Below, piece after piece: positions 37,082 to 45,896 of a stretch of 64,000 bases of DNA. The notes below the pieces were generated by a model, which worked only from the letters and a program-made list of their open reading frames with translations, did no database searches and was not told the origin of the DNA. The stretch's first letter is position 1. Every line of letters begins with the position of its first letter. The stretch lies in contig JAQCAB010000006.1 in the NCBI GenBank assembly GCA_027622375.1, forward strand, positions 1 through 64,000. Direction: 5' to 3'. This stretch comes from Bacteroidota bacterium. Lineage in GTDB: Bacteria; Bacteroidota; Ignavibacteria; UBA10030; UBA8401. The translations under genes and the position numbers were made by a program.

Positions 37082-38442
37082 TACATTGGTGGTTTTGGAG
37101 GAGCTGGTAATGGACTTGTTAAAATTGATGGTGGACCTTGTGATGAGCCGGGAGTTGTTGTAAATCCACCAGAAGCATTTACTTGCGAAGTATTTGCTCT
37201 ATCTGTAACATTATTAATTATATCTTTTGTTGCTGCGCTACTTGGTGGAGGAGGTGGAGTTGTTGTACTTACTCCAGAGCCACGTCCAGTTGAACGAGTT
37301 CCAGCGGAAGAAGAAGTTGTAGTTGAAATTATATTTGATATCTGTTTTGCAGATGATAAATTACTATTTGCTTGTGAAAATTTTGGATCAGCTTGAACAG
37401 CTGCTGAATAAGCGGTTATTGCTTGGTTATACATTCCTTTATCTTCAAAATCAATTCCTTGTGAATATTGTAAAAACGCAAACATATTTTCCGTTGGGAT
37501 TGTAAGAATTGCTTCTCTTTCAGAATCAGAAATTTTAATATTTAATTCATCAATAATTTTAAATACTAATTCTTTTTGGAGTCTGAAAAATTCAGTTGTT
37601 TTCCCTGAAATATCAATTGAACCGACTAAACTACCAGTTCTTGTTTGTGCAATAATTGCATCAATTCTAACTTGGTCATTTGATAAATCGAAATAAGATC
37701 CTTTAACTAATTTTGCAGCGCCAAGTAATTTACCAACTCGAGGTGCAGTTGCATCATCAACTAAACCAGTTTCGCCAAAATTCATCTCTTCAACTAATTT
37801 TTGTAATCTTACACGTTCAACAACTTTTAAAGCTTTTACTTTTGAAAGATCTGTGATTGTCATCTCAGCTAATCCTTTTTGTAAAGGATCCAATTCTTTT
37901 TTTCCACTTTTATTTTCAAAATTTAATACAGCAATTGTGTTAAGTGGGATTTTTTGGACATCAAGCATCGATTCTTCGAGCAAAGCTTTTGTGGCTTCAA
38001 TTTCCATTTGACTTTTATAAAGTATCTTCATTCTGGCTTCAACATGTTCTCGATATTCTCCAAAAACTGTAAGCTTGTTATATCTTTGATAAAATTGAAT
38101 TGCTTTTGGATATTCAATCAATGCTTCAAATGTTGAAGCTAAATAATAAATATTTTGGTCATCTTCCGGATCAACTTTGAAAACGTTTTGAAAATATGGC
38201 AAAGCATCTGCATAATATTTTTTATTATAGAGTGCAATCCCCATAAATTTTATCAAGTGTATATCACCAGAATTTTTTGATAATCCTTCTCTAACTTCCC
38301 CAATCACTTCATCATTTTTGCCAGCATCAAGTTTCTGTAAAATTAAATCATAAGTAGTTGGTGCACAGCTTAATAACATTAAACTGAGAACTATAAAAAA
38401 ATGTAATTTTATATTTAATTTATTGGACATATTGCGCTTCAT
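37081..38442 (-). CDS. CsgG-like lipoprotein with TPR repeats and Pro-rich tail
   Basis: A 453-residue lipoprotein with lipobox M-L-L-S-C (about residue 26, from the first ATG; a second ATG at 38430 is possible). TPR-like helices cover about residues 30-150. A CsgG-type domain covers about 165-300 (IAVLNFENKSG; KGLAEMTI; LKVVERVRL; GKLLGAAKLVKGS). Another TPR pair follows (GMYNQAITAYSAAVQADPKF). The C-terminus is low-complexity Ser/Thr/Pro-rich ending PAPPKPPM. It heads the six-gene operon and overlaps the T9SS cargo start by one base. CsgG-like pore formation in the outer membrane is inferred from fold similarity only. Confidence 0.8.
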   Translation of the reverse strand: MKRNMSNKLNIKLHFFIVLSLMLLSCAPTTYDLILQKLDAGKNDEVIGEVREGLSKNSGDIHLIKFMGIALYNKKYYADALPYFQNVFKVDPEDDQNIYYLASTFEALIEYPKAIQFYQRYNKLTVFGEYREHVEARMKILYKSQMEIEATKALLEESMLDVQKIPLNTIAVLNFENKSGKKELDPLQKGLAEMTITDLSKVKALKVVERVRLQKLVEEMNFGETGLVDDATAPRVGKLLGAAKLVKGSYFDLSNDQVRIDAIIAQTRTGSLVGSIDISGKTTEFFRLQKELVFKIIDELNIKISDSEREAILTIPTENMFAFLQYSQGIDFEDKGMYNQAITAYSAAVQADPKFSQANSNLSSAKQISNIISTTTSSSAGTRSTGRGSGVSTTTPPPPPSSAATKDIINNVTDRANTSQVNASGGFTTTPGSSQGPPSILTSPLPAPPKPPM

Positions 38443-38514
38443 ATTGCTTAAATTTTAAGATTCAATCAAGAGCCGCAAACAACGATGTAATCTATATCAC
38501 AATCAATATAAACT

Positions 38515-38550
38515 AAAAAAGAGTAACAATTTTATATAATTGCACTCTTT
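38515..38550 (-). terminator. Intrinsic terminator after transketolase
   Basis: On the minus strand AAAGAGT and ACTCTTT pair, with an inner CAATT/AATTG stem and a small bulge, followed by a run of T at 38515-38520. It lies 58 bp downstream of the tkt stop, and it also precedes the next minus-strand gene at 38442. It therefore separates the bat-tkt operon from the CsgG operon. Confidence 0.7.
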
Positions 38551-38608
38551 ATTAAAAATTGAAGTAATTCAATAAATTTTAATGATTTTTTAAAAATTCG
38601 AAATTAAT

Positions 38609-40612
38609 TTATAAAAATAATTTTTTGGCTTTTGAGATTATATTTTCAACTGTGAAACCGAACTCTTGCATTAAAACATCTCCCGGAGCAGATGCGCCAA
38701 AATGGTCAATTGTAATTAATTGGTTTTTTGATTCAACATATTTAAACCAACTTTGTGAAGAACCTGCTTCAATCACAATTCGTTTTTTTATTTTTGATGG
38801 AAGAACTTTTTCTTTATAAGATTCATCTTGTTCTTCAAATAATTCAATCGATGGCATTGAAACAACTCGGACTTTTAGATTTTCTTTAATCAATTCGAAA
38901 TAAGCTTTTAAAGTAATGTTAACTTCAGAGCCAGAAGAAATTAAAATTAATTCGGGATCGGAATTATTTTCAATTAAAATATATCCACCATTTTTTAAAT
39001 TTGAATAATTATTTGTAATCGCTCGATCAATATGTGGTAACTTTTGCCGAGTTAATATTAAAGCAACTGGGCCACTTTTGTGTTGGATTGCAAACTTCCA
39101 TGCTTCAACGGTTTCATTTGCATCTGCTGGACGAATAACTTTTAAATTTGGAATTGCTCTTAAACTTGACAAATGCTCAATTGGTTGATGTGTTGGACCA
39201 TCTTCACCAAGTGCGATACTATCATGAGTAAAAACATAAATGACTTTCTTTCTCATAATTGCAGCCAAACGAATTGCAGGACGCATGTAATCTGAAAAAA
39301 CTAAAAAAGTTGCGCAATATGGAATCATCCCATTTGTAAGTGCAATTCCATTTGCGATTGATGCCATTGCATGCTCACGAACTCCGAAGCGAATGTATTT
39401 GCCACTATAATTTCCAAATTGAAAATCGGTTGATGATTTTGGTTTTGTATTATTTGATGGCGTTAAATCTGCAGAGCCACCAATTAATGTTGGTAAATGG
39501 GGAAAAATAGATTCTAAAACTTTTCCTGAAGCTTCGCGAGTTGCAATATTTCCATTTTCAGAATTAAAAATGGGTAAACTTTTTTTCCATTCATTTCCAA
39601 AATCAGAATTAATTATTTTTTGGATTTCATTAAATTCAGAATTGTATTTTTTTGAATATTCTTTAAAAAGTTCATTCCATTTTGCTTCTTTGTTTTTTCC
39701 TTCATTTGAATTTACTTGAAAATTTTGATAAACAGTTGAAGAAACTTCAAAATATTTTTCAGGATCCAAATTGTAAAACTTTTTTGTTTGCTTTACCTCA
39801 TCATCACCAAGTGGTGAACCGTGCGCATCAGCTGTATTTTGTTTATTTGGACTCCCAAAACCAATTTGAGTTCTAATTTGTATTAAAGATGGACGATCTG
39901 AATTTGTAGTTGCATTTGAAATTGCTTCAAAAATTTTTTCTAAATTATTTCCATCTTCAACTTTTTGAGTGTGCCAACCATAACTATTAAATCTTTCTGA
40001 AACATTTTCAGAAAAAGATAAATCAGTACTTCCATCAATACTAATTTTGTTATCATCATATAAATAAATAATATTTCCCAATTTTAAATGTCCGGCAAGT
40101 GAAGCTGCCTCGGATGAGACACCTTCCATCAAATCGCCGTCACTTACAATCCCAAAAATTTTGTAATCAAAAATCAGAAAATCAGGTTTATTATATTTTG
40201 CGGATAAATATTTTTGCGCAATTGCCATTCCAATTCCATTTGCAAATCCTTGTCCGAGTGGACCGCTTGTTGTTTCAACTCCTTTTATTAAATGATTTTC
40301 TGGATGACCGGGGGTTAAACTTCCAAATTGACGAAATTTTTTTAAATCATCAATTGTCAATCCATAACCAAATAAATGCATCAAACTGTAAAGCAACATC
40401 GAGCCATGTCCGGCTGAAAGCACAAATCTATCTCTTGAAATCCAATCAGGATTTGTGGGATTGTGTTTTAAAAATCTTGTCCATAAAACATAAGCCATTG
40501 GCGCACAACCCATCGGCATACCGGGATGCCCGGATTTTGCTTTTTGTACTGCATCAATTGATAATGTTCTAATTGTTTGAAGGCTTAAAGTATCAAGTTC
40601 AGTAAATTTCAT
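38609..40612 (-). CDS. tkt: Transketolase
   Basis: A ThDP enzyme of the non-oxidative pentose phosphate pathway, 667 residues. The start DAVQKAKSGHPGMPMG is family-specific. The ThDP site includes SDGDLMEGVSSEAASLAG with YDDN downstream. The central pyrimidine domain has GVREHAMASIANGIAL and EDGPTHQPIEHLSSLRAIP, and the C-terminal domain is complete. It is the last gene of the bat operon, 2 bp after batE, and a terminator hairpin follows. Metabolic partners in the window are rpiB and the heptose gene gmhA, which uses sedoheptulose 7-phosphate made by this enzyme. Confidence 0.96.
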   Translation of the reverse strand: MKFTELDTLSLQTIRTLSIDAVQKAKSGHPGMPMGCAPMAYVLWTRFLKHNPTNPDWISRDRFVLSAGHGSMLLYSLMHLFGYGLTIDDLKKFRQFGSLTPGHPENHLIKGVETTSGPLGQGFANGIGMAIAQKYLSAKYNKPDFLIFDYKIFGIVSDGDLMEGVSSEAASLAGHLKLGNIIYLYDDNKISIDGSTDLSFSENVSERFNSYGWHTQKVEDGNNLEKIFEAISNATTNSDRPSLIQIRTQIGFGSPNKQNTADAHGSPLGDDEVKQTKKFYNLDPEKYFEVSSTVYQNFQVNSNEGKNKEAKWNELFKEYSKKYNSEFNEIQKIINSDFGNEWKKSLPIFNSENGNIATREASGKVLESIFPHLPTLIGGSADLTPSNNTKPKSSTDFQFGNYSGKYIRFGVREHAMASIANGIALTNGMIPYCATFLVFSDYMRPAIRLAAIMRKKVIYVFTHDSIALGEDGPTHQPIEHLSSLRAIPNLKVIRPADANETVEAWKFAIQHKSGPVALILTRQKLPHIDRAITNNYSNLKNGGYILIENNSDPELILISSGSEVNITLKAYFELIKENLKVRVVSMPSIELFEEQDESYKEKVLPSKIKKRIVIEAGSSQSWFKYVESKNQLITIDHFGASAPGDVLMQEFGFTVENIISKAKKLFL

Positions 40613-40614
40613 AT

Positions 40615-41355
40615 TTATATTTTTCCAAAATTATTTTCATTTATCCAGCCAATTTTTCCATCAGCTAATTTTAATTTATACCAACCATTTACTTTATCAA
40701 GCAAAATAAATTTTGTTCCTTCGTGCAACAAAAATGCATCTTCACTTTCAATTGATGGAGTGAGTTTGATATTTATTATTGATGTTGTGATAATTCCTTG
40801 GTTTTTATTTTCAGATTCATAATTGCCATATTCATAAATCAAAATAGAAAAAAAGGTTAAAAGAAATAATAAAACTCCAGAATAAAATAAATTTTTATTT
40901 ATCACAGTAAATAAATAGATGCAAATAACAAGCGATAATCCAATTACAAACAAAATATAAAGAAATGTAAAACCAATTTTAGTTAAAATAAATTCATACC
41001 AATTATTAATCCAAATTTTTAAAAAGAATTCTGGAATAACATCTATTTTATCAATTTTTCGTGACTCTGCAAACCTTAAATTAAACAGAACATCTTCATC
41101 TGTGGGATTAATTTTTTTTGCCTTTTCAAAGTAATAAATTGATTTTCCTAAATTATTAATTTTAAAATAAGTTGTTCCAAGATTATAATACAACTCAAAA
41201 CTTTGATTACCTGAATTTATAATAGTTTCGTATTCAACAATTGCATCGGAATATTTTTTATTGGAAAAATACTCATTCCCTTTTTGAAAATTTTTATTAA
41301 AATCTTGCGAGCTTAAATTTGAAAATATAAATAAGATAAAAATTATTTTTTTCAC
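40615..41355 (-). CDS. batE: BatE-like protein: TPR, two TM segments, SH3 domain
   Basis: A 246-residue protein with a signal peptide (to about residue 17), TPR units (about 20-95; KFNKGNEYF-like NFQKGNEYFSN and YNLGTTYFKINN), two hydrophobic segments (about 120-180) and a C-terminal bacterial SH3 domain (about 190-245; VNGWYKLKLADGKIGWI). That architecture matches BatE of the Bacteroides aerotolerance operon. It overlaps batD by four bases. The molecular job of Bat proteins is not settled; stress tolerance and envelope protection have been proposed. Confidence 0.8.
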   Translation of the reverse strand: MKKIIFILFIFSNLSSQDFNKNFQKGNEYFSNKKYSDAIVEYETIINSGNQSFELYYNLGTTYFKINNLGKSIYYFEKAKKINPTDEDVLFNLRFAESRKIDKIDVIPEFFLKIWINNWYEFILTKIGFTFLYILFVIGLSLVICIYLFTVINKNLFYSGVLLFLLTFFSILIYEYGNYESENKNQGIITTSIINIKLTPSIESEDAFLLHEGTKFILLDKVNGWYKLKLADGKIGWINENNFGKI

Positions 41356-43148
41356 TTAATTTCTTCTTCCAATCTTGAAATAACTTTGATTGAGTCGTTA
41401 AACAATTCACCTTTTGTAGAATTAATTTCTGATTTTGGTGCAAACCTAAGAACCTCGCAACTTTGTTGAAGATTTACAAACAAATCAATTGTTGATTGAT
41501 TAATTTTACGATTTGTTAGTTGCTTAATTATTTCATCAATGGTTAATTGTGAAAATGGAATATTAATTTTATCGCAAATATATTTTGTAAGTGTATATGA
41601 AAGTTCATCAACAAATTTAGAATCATCACCATTTTTTAATAAACTTTCAACAAGCTTTAATTTGTTTTTTGCAACCCGCGACGCTTTTTTAGATTTGTAT
41701 CCGATAATATCAAATTTTGCTTTTTCATTTTTAATTCTAAAAAATAAAATTCCACCTGCAATTAAAATTGGCAACAAATATAAAATTATTCTTAAAATGA
41801 AATTTGAATTTTCATTATTTATGTTTGTAAATGCAAACGATTTTGTTTTAATAAATCTAACATCTTGATTTAAAAATTCAATTTCCTCTTTTGAAATTGA
41901 GCTAGTTTGCCCAGCTACAACTGCACCCTGATTAATTTTTAATTTAATTTCCTTGCTATTAAGTGTTACATAATTATTTGAACTCGGATTAAAATAACTC
42001 CATTCAATTTGCGGAATTTTTTTATTACCGGGATACTTAGGAATTACAAGCCACTCATAAGTTCGTGTCCCTGATACATATTTAGATTGGAGGTTTACAT
42101 TATCATTTGTTTTTGGATCGTACAATTCAAATTCATTTGAAAGTTCAAGTTTTGGAGTTTCAATTAATTTTAAATTTCCTGTTCCTGAAATTTTCATTTT
42201 TAAAGTAATTGCTTCGTTAGTTTGAGTTTCAGTTTTTGATGTGGAAATATTCATTTCATATTTGCCAACTGCGCCTGAAAAACTTTTAGGAATATTATTT
42301 TGCGGCAAACTCATCACATTAATTTTTACTGGCTGACTTTTTATTTGGATATTTTGAGTTTGTACTGAACTAAAAAAAGGATCATTGAAAATATCAAATG
42401 GATTATTTGATCTTCTTCTAGTTGGAACTTGAACTTGACAATTTATCTCAAATGGTTTTATTTCTAAACTTCCTGATTGCGTTGGAAAAAGTGCAATCCT
42501 TTTTAACTCGCCAACTTGATACTGAATTCCATTTACAACTTCGTTTGTAAGTTGAACTTGTTGATTTTGCGGAATTTCTTCAACCCAAAATCCTTGTGTT
42601 GATGGAAATGCTTTTATCGAATAATTTGAAATCTTTAATCGAGTATAAATTTTGTATGTAACATTTATTTGTTCTCCAACGTAAACTTTTGAGCGATCAA
42701 CAAATGCTTGCAAAAATAGATTTTCACTCGAAGTAATATTACTTTGTTGTTTTGGTTGACTTTGTGAACTTTTTAAAATATTTAATTCAATTGTGTTAGA
42801 TGAATATTGTTTTCCACCGGCTTCAATTGTAGCAGAACCAATTATTATTTTTCCTTCTTTATTTGGTTGGATATCAAACGAAATTGAAAATGAGGATGAA
42901 ACATTTCCATTAATAAACTGCATACTTGTGGATTGATTTGGTCCACTTAAAATTGAAAAATTACTTAAATCTGGCTGACGGAAATTGCGAGCGCCACCAA
43001 CACCTGCACCACTTAATGAAAAAGTTAAAGAAATTGGTTCGCCAATTTGTGGATTTGTATTATTTACAGATGCAGTAAAAGATTCATCTTGCGAGAGCAA
43101 GCAAGCAATAAAAATAAAATTTGTAAAAATTACTTTTATAAAATTCAT
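41352..43148 (-). CDS. batD: BatD, oxygen-tolerance-type membrane protein
   Basis: A 598-residue protein with signal peptide, a large periplasmic part of repeated immunoglobulin-like beta domains (PQIGEPISLTFSLSG; SKVYVGEQINVTYKIY; KTETQTNEAITLKMKISG) and a TM segment near residue 450 followed by a cytoplasmic helical tail. This matches the BatD/oxygen tolerance family. I prefer the ATG at 43148, which lies 7 bp after the batC stop and directly precedes a good signal peptide; an earlier ATG at 43175 would overlap batC by 20 bp. Confidence 0.88.
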   Translation of the reverse strand: MNFIKVIFTNFIFIACLLSQDESFTASVNNTNPQIGEPISLTFSLSGAGVGGARNFRQPDLSNFSILSGPNQSTSMQFINGNVSSSFSISFDIQPNKEGKIIIGSATIEAGGKQYSSNTIELNILKSSQSQPKQQSNITSSENLFLQAFVDRSKVYVGEQINVTYKIYTRLKISNYSIKAFPSTQGFWVEEIPQNQQVQLTNEVVNGIQYQVGELKRIALFPTQSGSLEIKPFEINCQVQVPTRRRSNNPFDIFNDPFFSSVQTQNIQIKSQPVKINVMSLPQNNIPKSFSGAVGKYEMNISTSKTETQTNEAITLKMKISGTGNLKLIETPKLELSNEFELYDPKTNDNVNLQSKYVSGTRTYEWLVIPKYPGNKKIPQIEWSYFNPSSNNYVTLNSKEIKLKINQGAVVAGQTSSISKEEIEFLNQDVRFIKTKSFAFTNINNENSNFILRIILYLLPILIAGGILFFRIKNEKAKFDIIGYKSKKASRVAKNKLKLVESLLKNGDDSKFVDELSYTLTKYICDKINIPFSQLTIDEIIKQLTNRKINQSTIDLFVNLQQSCEVLRFAPKSEINSTKGELFNDSIKVISRLEEEIK

Positions 43149-43155
43149 TAAATTC

Positions 43156-43860
43156 TTACCAATCTTTTTCAACATTAAGTTTTATCAAAGCACGTTTTTT
43201 TAAGTTTTTTTGAACATCCTTTTCGTTTTTATTTATTGCCTGTAATATCTGCTCGGCATTTTCTTTTGTAATTTTGGATTTTTGTTTTTGCGGTTCTTGT
43301 TTTTGCTCATCTTTACTTTGTTGCTGGTTTTTATTTTTTTGTTCCTCTTTATTTTGATCTTGTTTGTTTTGATCTTCTTTTTTTTCTTCCTTCTGATTTT
43401 CTTTTTTATTTTGATTTTTATTACCAGATGAATCTTTTTGCAATTGCATTTGCTGTAATGCGTAACTTAAATTGTGGCGAGTATCCTCATCATTAGGATT
43501 TAATTTTAGAGATTGTTTATAATTTTCAATTGCCTTTTCATAATTTTTATTATTTAACGCAATATTGCCAACATTATAATTTATTTTACTTTTGATTTCT
43601 TTATTCACCGTTTTTGTTAACGAGTTTAAATATTCCCTTTCGGCAAGCGAGTCTTTGTTTTGTTTATACAAAGAGTTTCCACGATTATAATAACCATAAA
43701 CTTCATTTTTATTTTTTTCAATTCCTTTTAAATATTCAATTTCAGCTTCAGAATATTTTTCAGTATTGTACAATTCATTTCCGTTTTTAATTAATTTACG
43801 AAGTGATTGGGCTTCAATATCCATAGAAAAGAAAAAAATTATAAAAATTAAAATCTTCAT
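43156..43860 (-). CDS. batC: BatC, TPR protein with low-complexity Lys/Gln tail
   Basis: A 234-residue exported TPR protein. The signal peptide covers about residues 1-18. Three TPR units follow (GNELYNTEKYSEAEIEYLKG; GNSLYKQNKDSLAE; GNIALNNKNYEKAIENYK). Residues about 145-200 are an extremely Lys/Glu/Gln/Asn-rich tract, then a helical segment ENAEQILQAINKNEKDVQK and a conserved end close to VEKDW. This is the usual BatC layout. It overlaps batB by four bases. Confidence 0.85.
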   Translation of the reverse strand: MKILIFIIFFFSMDIEAQSLRKLIKNGNELYNTEKYSEAEIEYLKGIEKNKNEVYGYYNRGNSLYKQNKDSLAEREYLNSLTKTVNKEIKSKINYNVGNIALNNKNYEKAIENYKQSLKLNPNDEDTRHNLSYALQQMQLQKDSSGNKNQNKKENQKEEKKEDQNKQDQNKEEQKNKNQQQSKDEQKQEPQKQKSKITKENAEQILQAINKNEKDVQKNLKKRALIKLNVEKDW

Positions 43861-44900
43861 TGATTATTATTCAACTTTTTTAAAATATTAAATTTGCTAA
43901 ACCACTTTGATTTTTTATCGCTGATAAAAATTTCTAAAACCAATAAAAGAAATCCGGCAAAACAAAAATATTGATACTCAGTTTCAAATTCTGTAAATAT
44001 TTTTTGACCAAATTCTCTTTTTTGCAATTTGTTAATTTCATTAAAAATTTCATTTAAAGCATCAATATTCGTATTTGCATTTACATATTTACCACCACCA
44101 TTTTTTGCAATTTCAATTAAACCAGCTTCATCTAATTTTGTTAAAACAATATTTCCATCTTTATCACGTTTATAATCTTCGCTTCCATATTGATTACGTA
44201 CAGGAATCGGGGTGCCTGCGATTGTTCCAACACCAATTGTATAAATTATTACACCATTTTTATTTGCTTCTTCAGCGGCTTTTATTGCATCCCCTTCGGT
44301 TGATTCTCCATCTGTAATTATTATTAAAACTTTTGATGTTGGTTTATCTTGATAAAAACTTTTTGCAGATAAATTAATTGCATCTTCCAAAATAGAGCCG
44401 GGAGTTGGCATAGCTTCAACTCCCAAAACATCTATAAACATTTTTGCTGCATCGTAATCAATTGTTAATGGCAATTGTACAAAACTTGTACCCGAGAATG
44501 TAATTAATCCAATTCTATCTCCACTTAATTTTTCGATTAATTTATTTATTTCAAATTTTGCTTTTTCAATTCTATTTGGTGCAACATCTTCAGCTGTCAT
44601 CGAAAGCGAAACATCAAGTGCTATAAAAATATCAAGTCCCTCTTGTTTAACTTCTTCAAGTTTTGTGCCTCGCAACGGATTTGCGATTGCAATTATCAAA
44701 AATAAAAGTGCAGTTACAGAAATAATAAATTTAAAATGTTTTTTCTTTCTACTTATTTCGGAAGTCAACCGATCCCACAAAGTTTCTGAGATTTTATTTT
44801 GTGATTTTTTAATTTGATTCGCTACAATAAAATAAATAAAAAATAAAATCGGGAGCGAAATTAAAATCCACAAATAATCATAATTACCGAACTGCAACAT
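43857..44900 (-). CDS. batB: BatB, von Willebrand factor A membrane protein
   Basis: A 347-residue protein anchored by N-terminal hydrophobic segments (about 8-28 and 58-75) and one near the C-terminus (about 320). The VWA domain has an intact MIDAS: D-V-S-L-S in FIALDVSLSM, T in SGTSFVQLPLT and D in IITDGESTEGD. BatA and BatB are thought to bind each other and partner proteins through such metal sites. It lies directly after batA with no gap, and overlaps batC by four bases. Confidence 0.9.
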   Translation of the reverse strand: MLQFGNYDYLWILISLPILFFIYFIVANQIKKSQNKISETLWDRLTSEISRKKKHFKFIISVTALLFLIIAIANPLRGTKLEEVKQEGLDIFIALDVSLSMTAEDVAPNRIEKAKFEINKLIEKLSGDRIGLITFSGTSFVQLPLTIDYDAAKMFIDVLGVEAMPTPGSILEDAINLSAKSFYQDKPTSKVLIIITDGESTEGDAIKAAEEANKNGVIIYTIGVGTIAGTPIPVRNQYGSEDYKRDKDGNIVLTKLDEAGLIEIAKNGGGKYVNANTNIDALNEIFNEINKLQKREFGQKIFTEFETEYQYFCFAGFLLLVLEIFISDKKSKWFSKFNILKKLNNNQ

Positions 44901-45896
44901 TTATGGAATCCTCTTCAAATAAGTTTGCGAAATTGTTAATTCCAAAAAAAGAAAAACTAAACAAAGTGAAAGTGGAAAATAAAATAAATCTTTATGCCGT
45001 GTATAAGAACGAACATTAATTTTAGTTTTTTCTAATTTATCAATTTCAGAATAAATATTTTTTAACTCTGAATATTTTGTTGCACGATAAAATTTTCCAC
45101 CTGTTCTATTTGAAACTTGCCTCAAAGTTTTTTCATCAATTTCAACAGGCACCATTTGATATTGCTTTCCAAAAGGAGTTTCAATTGGATAAGGCGCAGT
45201 ACCAAAAGTTCCCGTTGCAACTGTGTAAATTTTAATTCCGAACTGAAGCGCAATTTCTGCAGCAGTAAGTGGATCAATTTCACCACGATTATTTACACCA
45301 TCGGTTAATAAAATTATAACTTTACTTTTTGATTTACTTTCTTTTAAACGATTTATACTATTTGCAATTCCCAAACCAATTGCAGTTCCATCCTCAACAA
45401 CTCCATGTTTAATATTTTGAATTGAGTTTTGTAAAATATTATAATCGATTGTTAATGGGCATTGTGTAAAACTTTCACCACTAAAAACAACAAGACCAAT
45501 TCTATCGTTCATGCGTTGAGTTACAAACTGCTGTCCAACTTTTTTAGCAGCTTCAATTCTATTTGGTTTTAAATCTTCAGCCAACATACTTGCCGAAATA
45601 TCAATTGCAAGAATTATATCAATCCCTTCGGTTTTTACTACTTCACTTTTAATTTTGGATTGTGGACGAGCTAAAGCTAAAATTGCAAATAATATTACAA
45701 GAATTCGTAAAATATTTGGTAAATTTTTTATTTTTTCACGAAGTGTTAATGGAATTACTTCAAGATTTTTTAATGTTGGATAATCAATTGCAGTAACTTT
45801 ATTTTTTTTGTAAAAGAAGAACCAATAAACTATAATTGGAACTACTAAAAGTAAAATTAAAAATAATGGATTTGCAAAATTATAATTTTCAAACAT
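44901..45896 (-). CDS. batA: BatA, von Willebrand factor A membrane protein
   Basis: A 331-residue VWA protein. Hydrophobic segments lie at about residues 10-28, 58-78 and near the C-terminus (about 305-325). The MIDAS is D-I-S-A-S in ILAIDISASM, T in GESFTQCPLT and D in LLTDGVNNRGE. The sequence is clearly paralogous to BatB (shared AED.KPNRIE and SGxSFxQxPLTIDY). It overlaps the preceding DUF4381-like gene by eight bases. Confidence 0.9.
   Translation of the reverse strand: MFENYNFANPLFLILLLVVPIIVYWFFFYKKNKVTAIDYPTLKNLEVIPLTLREKIKNLPNILRILVILFAILALARPQSKIKSEVVKTEGIDIILAIDISASMLAEDLKPNRIEAAKKVGQQFVTQRMNDRIGLVVFSGESFTQCPLTIDYNILQNSIQNIKHGVVEDGTAIGLGIANSINRLKESKSKSKVIILLTDGVNNRGEIDPLTAAEIALQFGIKIYTVATGTFGTAPYPIETPFGKQYQMVPVEIDEKTLRQVSNRTGGKFYRATKYSELKNIYSEIDKLEKTKINVRSYTRHKDLFYFPLSLCLVFLFLELTISQTYLKRIP

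Noticed and set aside
43270..43450. Dense repeat-like Lys/Gln/Glu/Asn tract suggesting a tandem DNA repeat
   Set aside because: It is an in-frame low-complexity linker of BatC; no exact repeated DNA unit was seen.
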